DNA of 64,000 bases from CAZTHK01 sp964613215 (GTDB taxonomy: Bacteria > Krumholzibacteriota > Krumholzibacteriia > Krumholzibacteriales > CAZTHK01), in the NCBI GenBank assembly GCA_964613215.1, contig CAZTHK010000005.1, positions 101,234 to 165,233 of the forward strand, written 5' to 3'. Position numbers and translations under genes: made by a program. Below the pieces are notes generated by a model. That model saw only the letters and a program-made list of their open reading frames with translations, was not told the origin of the DNA and ran no database searches. Shown here in pieces: positions 62,018-64,000 of the stretch (its first letter is position 1; each line of letters starts with the position of its first letter).

Positions 62018-62566
62018 ATGAATAGATTTAAATTTAGCGGAATATGTATCCTTGTTATAATTATATCAATCATAGTGGAGGGGTGTACTCCATCCCCTAA
62101 ATATCATGGTAGAACCCGGGATAAGGAGAGGGAAGAAGAGCTGGAGCCAGTACCACAGGTTGCTGATATATCACTGGATTTCCTTTACCCGGTAAGAGGA
62201 TTCTCCGATAAACGGATAAGCAGCAGGTTCGGTAGAAGAAAACATCCCAGGATGAAGACTGTCGAATTTCATAAGGGTATAGACATAAAAGCAGGTTTCG
62301 GTGAGGATGTTCTTGCCTCCGAGTCGGGTACGGTAAAATTTGCCGGTAGGCAGAGTGGATACGGTAAAGTAATAATCATCGATCACGGTGATCGAGTCTG
62401 TACGGTTTACGCCCATCTATCCGAGATACTGGTAGAAATGAATCAGATAGTAGAAAGGGGAATGGTGATAGGATTGGTAGGCCGCAGCGGAAGAGCTATC
62501 GGAGTACACCTGCACTTTGAAGTAAGAATCAGAAGCAAGGCGGTAGATCCGCTGGCTTATCTTTAA
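62018..62566 (+). CDS. NlpD/EnvC-like M23 peptidase lipoprotein
   Basis: 182 aa. A signal peptide ends in a lipobox with Cys23 (IVEGC). The M23/LytM domain spans about residues 60-182 with zinc and catalytic residues His85 and Asp89 (EFHKGIDI), His133 (VYAHL), and His164/His166 (GVHLHFEVR). Unlike E. coli NlpD, whose LytM site is degenerate, these residues are complete, so endopeptidase activity is possible. No LysM domain is present. No Shine-Dalgarno sequence precedes ATG62018. Its position after surE-pcm and before a sigma factor matches nlpD. Confidence 0.88.
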   Translation: MNRFKFSGICILVIIISIIVEGCTPSPKYHGRTRDKEREEELEPVPQVADISLDFLYPVRGFSDKRISSRFGRRKHPRMKTVEFHKGIDIKAGFGEDVLASESGTVKFAGRQSGYGKVIIIDHGDRVCTVYAHLSEILVEMNQIVERGMVIGLVGRSGRAIGVHLHFEVRIRSKAVDPLAYL

Positions 62567-62567
62567 C

Positions 62568-62597
62568 TTGAACTAGATATATTCAAAAGGGTAGTAT
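62568..62597 (+). promoter_or_regulatory. Possible promoter for the sigma factor gene
   Basis: TTGAAC at 62568-62573, 18-bp spacer, TAGTAT at 62592-62597. The predicted start is about 62604, only 3-6 nt before the start codons, so the transcript would be nearly leaderless. Confidence 0.3.
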
Positions 62598-62606
62598 ACA
62601 TCTGAT

Positions 62607-63428
62607 ATGATGAGTAAAGACCGTGACAACACAGAAGAGCTGGAGGGGGAATACTACCGGGAGATAACCAGATATCCTCTTCTGACAAGAGAGGAAGAGG
62701 TTAGATACGGAAGGCTGGCACGGAAGGGGGATGAGAAGGCGAGAAAAAAGTTAATTCTCAGTAACCTGCGGCTGGTAATCAAGATAGCAAAATCCTACTC
62801 CAATTACGGAGTTCCCCTGCTGGATCTTATCGAGGAGGGGAACATTGGTTTGATCAAGGCCGTTTCCCGGTTTGATCCGGAGAAGGGATTCAGGTTCAGC
62901 ACCTATGCCTCCTGGTGGATTCGTCAGACTATAGTCAGAGCTATATCTTATCATTCCAAGACAATAAGAATACCAATTCATATCTTTCAATATATGAACA
63001 AGTACATCTCTCTTGAAAAATCGACGGAAAAATCCCTGACCATCAGCGAGAAGGCCAAAAAGCTGGATATTTCGGTCAAGAAATGCAAGACGCTGGAGAG
63101 GTTGATAAGTAATATTAAGTCCATGGACATATCCAGCAGTCTGGAGACATATCACCAGCTGAAAAGACAGCTGGATGTTTCAAGGTATAATAACCCTGAG
63201 GAAATAATTCTGAAACAACTGGAATATCAGCATCTCATTCAGTTGATGGAAAAGCTCTCCGAGCGGGAAAAACTTATCATCAGGATCAGATACGGCTTCG
63301 AGGAGGGAAGGCCCCATACCCTGGCCGAAACAGGAAAAGTTATTAAGGTTAGCAGGGAACGGGTGAGGCAGCTTGAAAAGAGAGCTCTGAAGAAGCTGAA
63401 ATCCTTTATAGAAATGGAGGAGGTATGA
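62607..63428 (+). CDS. Group 2 sigma-70 family sigma factor (RpoS/RpoD-like)
   Basis: 273 aa without region 1.1. Region 1.2 is EYYREITRYPLLTREEEVRY; region 2 is LILSNLRLVIKIAKSY, LLDLIEEGNIGLIKAVSRFD and FRFSTYASWWIRQTIVRAIS; region 3 runs about residues 130-190; region 4 is LSEREKLIIRIRYGFEEG and VSRERVRQLEKRALKKLKSF. It would direct RNA polymerase to sigma-70-type promoters. Its place after surE, pcm and an nlpD-like gene matches rpoS, but sequence alone does not prove a stationary-phase role. Start ATG62607 or ATG62610. It overlaps apt by 4 nt. Confidence 0.93.
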   Translation: MMSKDRDNTEELEGEYYREITRYPLLTREEEVRYGRLARKGDEKARKKLILSNLRLVIKIAKSYSNYGVPLLDLIEEGNIGLIKAVSRFDPEKGFRFSTYASWWIRQTIVRAISYHSKTIRIPIHIFQYMNKYISLEKSTEKSLTISEKAKKLDISVKKCKTLERLISNIKSMDISSSLETYHQLKRQLDVSRYNNPEEIILKQLEYQHLIQLMEKLSEREKLIIRIRYGFEEGRPHTLAETGKVIKVSRERVRQLEKRALKKLKSFIEMEEV

Positions 63429-63943
63429 CCGTAGAACTCTCTAAACTGATAAGGGATGTTCCGGATTTCCCAAAGAAGGGAATATTGTTCAGGGATATAA
63501 CCCCTGCTCTGCTGGAACCCTCTGCGTTTGCAGAGATATGCGACAGTCTTTACCATAGGTACCGGGATAGGAAGATCGACAAGATAGCGGGAATAGAATC
63601 AAGAGGATTTATATTTGGATCGGTTCTGGCTTATCAGCTAAAATGTGGCTTGATTTTGATGAGAAAAAGTGGAAAGCTGCCGTGGAGAAAGGTGTCTCAG
63701 AAGTTCGACCTGGAATACAGCAGTGCCGAACTGGAGATGCATGTGGATGCTGTTTCGCAGAATGACAGGGTACTGGTGGTGGATGACCTTCTGGCAACAG
63801 GGGGAACCGCTGCTGCAGCAGCCAAACTGATAAAGAGCCAGGGCGGGAGAGTGGAAGAGATGGCTTTTCTTATAGAACTTACCGAATTGAAAGGAATTTC
63901 AGAGCTGGAGGGGGAGAGTGTTTTCAGCATGATAAAGTACTGA
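63425..63943 (+). CDS. apt: Adenine phosphoribosyltransferase
   Basis: Salvages adenine to AMP with PRPP. The start LSKLIRDVPDFPKKGILFRD and ALLEPSAF are typical. The base-binding and dimer segment is IAGIESRGFIFGSVLAYQL, and the PRPP loop is VLVVDDLLATGGTAAAAAKL. 172 aa, normal. The start overlaps the sigma factor stop as ATGA. The remaining 57 nt of the window show no gene. Confidence 0.95.
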   Translation: MTVELSKLIRDVPDFPKKGILFRDITPALLEPSAFAEICDSLYHRYRDRKIDKIAGIESRGFIFGSVLAYQLKCGLILMRKSGKLPWRKVSQKFDLEYSSAELEMHVDAVSQNDRVLVVDDLLATGGTAAAAAKLIKSQGGRVEEMAFLIELTELKGISELEGESVFSMIKY

Positions 63944-64000
63944 CTCATAACATACAGGATTGTATCCGTAATCCAATATACAAGCGGCATTATACTGGAA

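Noticed and set aside
63991..63996. TATACT near the window end as a promoter -10
   Set aside because: No -35-like hexamer lies 16-18 bp upstream, and the downstream gene is outside the window.
1..64000. Search for CRISPR arrays, insertion sequences, prophage genes and rRNA
   Set aside because: No regularly spaced repeats, transposase, terminal inverted repeats, phage genes or rRNA sequence were recognised. The two Xer recombinases are housekeeping type, not integrases.

Overview
The window is about 64 kb of gene-dense chromosome from a Gram-negative-type (diderm) bacterium that is probably a strict anaerobe. The two-membrane cell is indicated by an LpxL-like acyltransferase, a LapA/LapB pair, two lipoproteins and an Omp85-type barrel. 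Anaerobiosis is indicated by an oxygen-sensitive glycyl radical enzyme with its activase. Arginine is written mostly as AGG/AGA and the coding strand is purine-rich. All but two protein genes (a homocysteine methyltransferase/MTHFR fusion and rpsT) lie on the + strand. No single phylum is named by the sequence. Gene orders are mixed: topA-xerC-hslVU, cmk/plsC-ispH-rpsA and DUF512-der-plsY-gpsA recall Firmicutes, while surE-pcm-(nlpD-like)-(rpoS-like) and lapAB recall Proteobacteria. A candidate phylum of the FCB type would fit, but this is inference.

Layout. 39-7357: an envelope-associated cluster of a lytic transglycosylase, NHL-repeat protein, TPR protein, J-domain/TPR protein and membrane-anchored PQQ-propeller protein. 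7449-21954: secA, smg, topA, xerC, hslV, hslU, argF, an Ig-like lipoprotein, dapF, and a large metalloprotease/TolB-like/Omp85-like fusion. 22093-26250: the minus-strand methionine gene, divergent proS with a 325-bp control region, and rpsT. 26293-39509: uvrC, xerD, scpA, scpB, rluB, hisC, a cmk-plsC fusion, ispH, rpsA, mtaB, miaB. 39513-44631: lapA, lapB, a TPR/SPOR protein, mutS. 44661-50408: a module of glycyl radical activase, a HypD-type hydroxyproline dehydratase and a GAF sensor gene behind a sigma-54-like promoter, lying between mutS and mutL. 50533-57892: mutL, miaA, tRNA-Gly(CCC), DUF512 radical SAM, der, plsY, gpsA. 57944-63943: merR-type regulator, tRNA-Pro(GGG), acyltransferase, glycosyltransferase, surE, pcm, COG2426 membrane protein, tRNA-Pro(CGG), NlpD-like peptidase, group 2 sigma factor, apt.

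Most genes are housekeeping and tightly packed with ATGA/TGATG-type overlaps. Good sigma-70-like promoters (TTGNNA, 17-18 bp, TANNNT) can be read before secA, proS, the methionine gene, rpsT, scpA, rpsA, mutL and the tRNAs. Two sigma-54-like (-24/-12) sites precede the TPR gene at 3661 and the GAF gene at 48120. No insertion sequence, prophage, CRISPR array or rRNA was seen. The least ordinary parts are the HypD/GAF module between mutS and mutL, the metalloprotease-propeller-barrel fusion, the proS control region, and the two tRNA-Pro genes that run almost directly into start codons.
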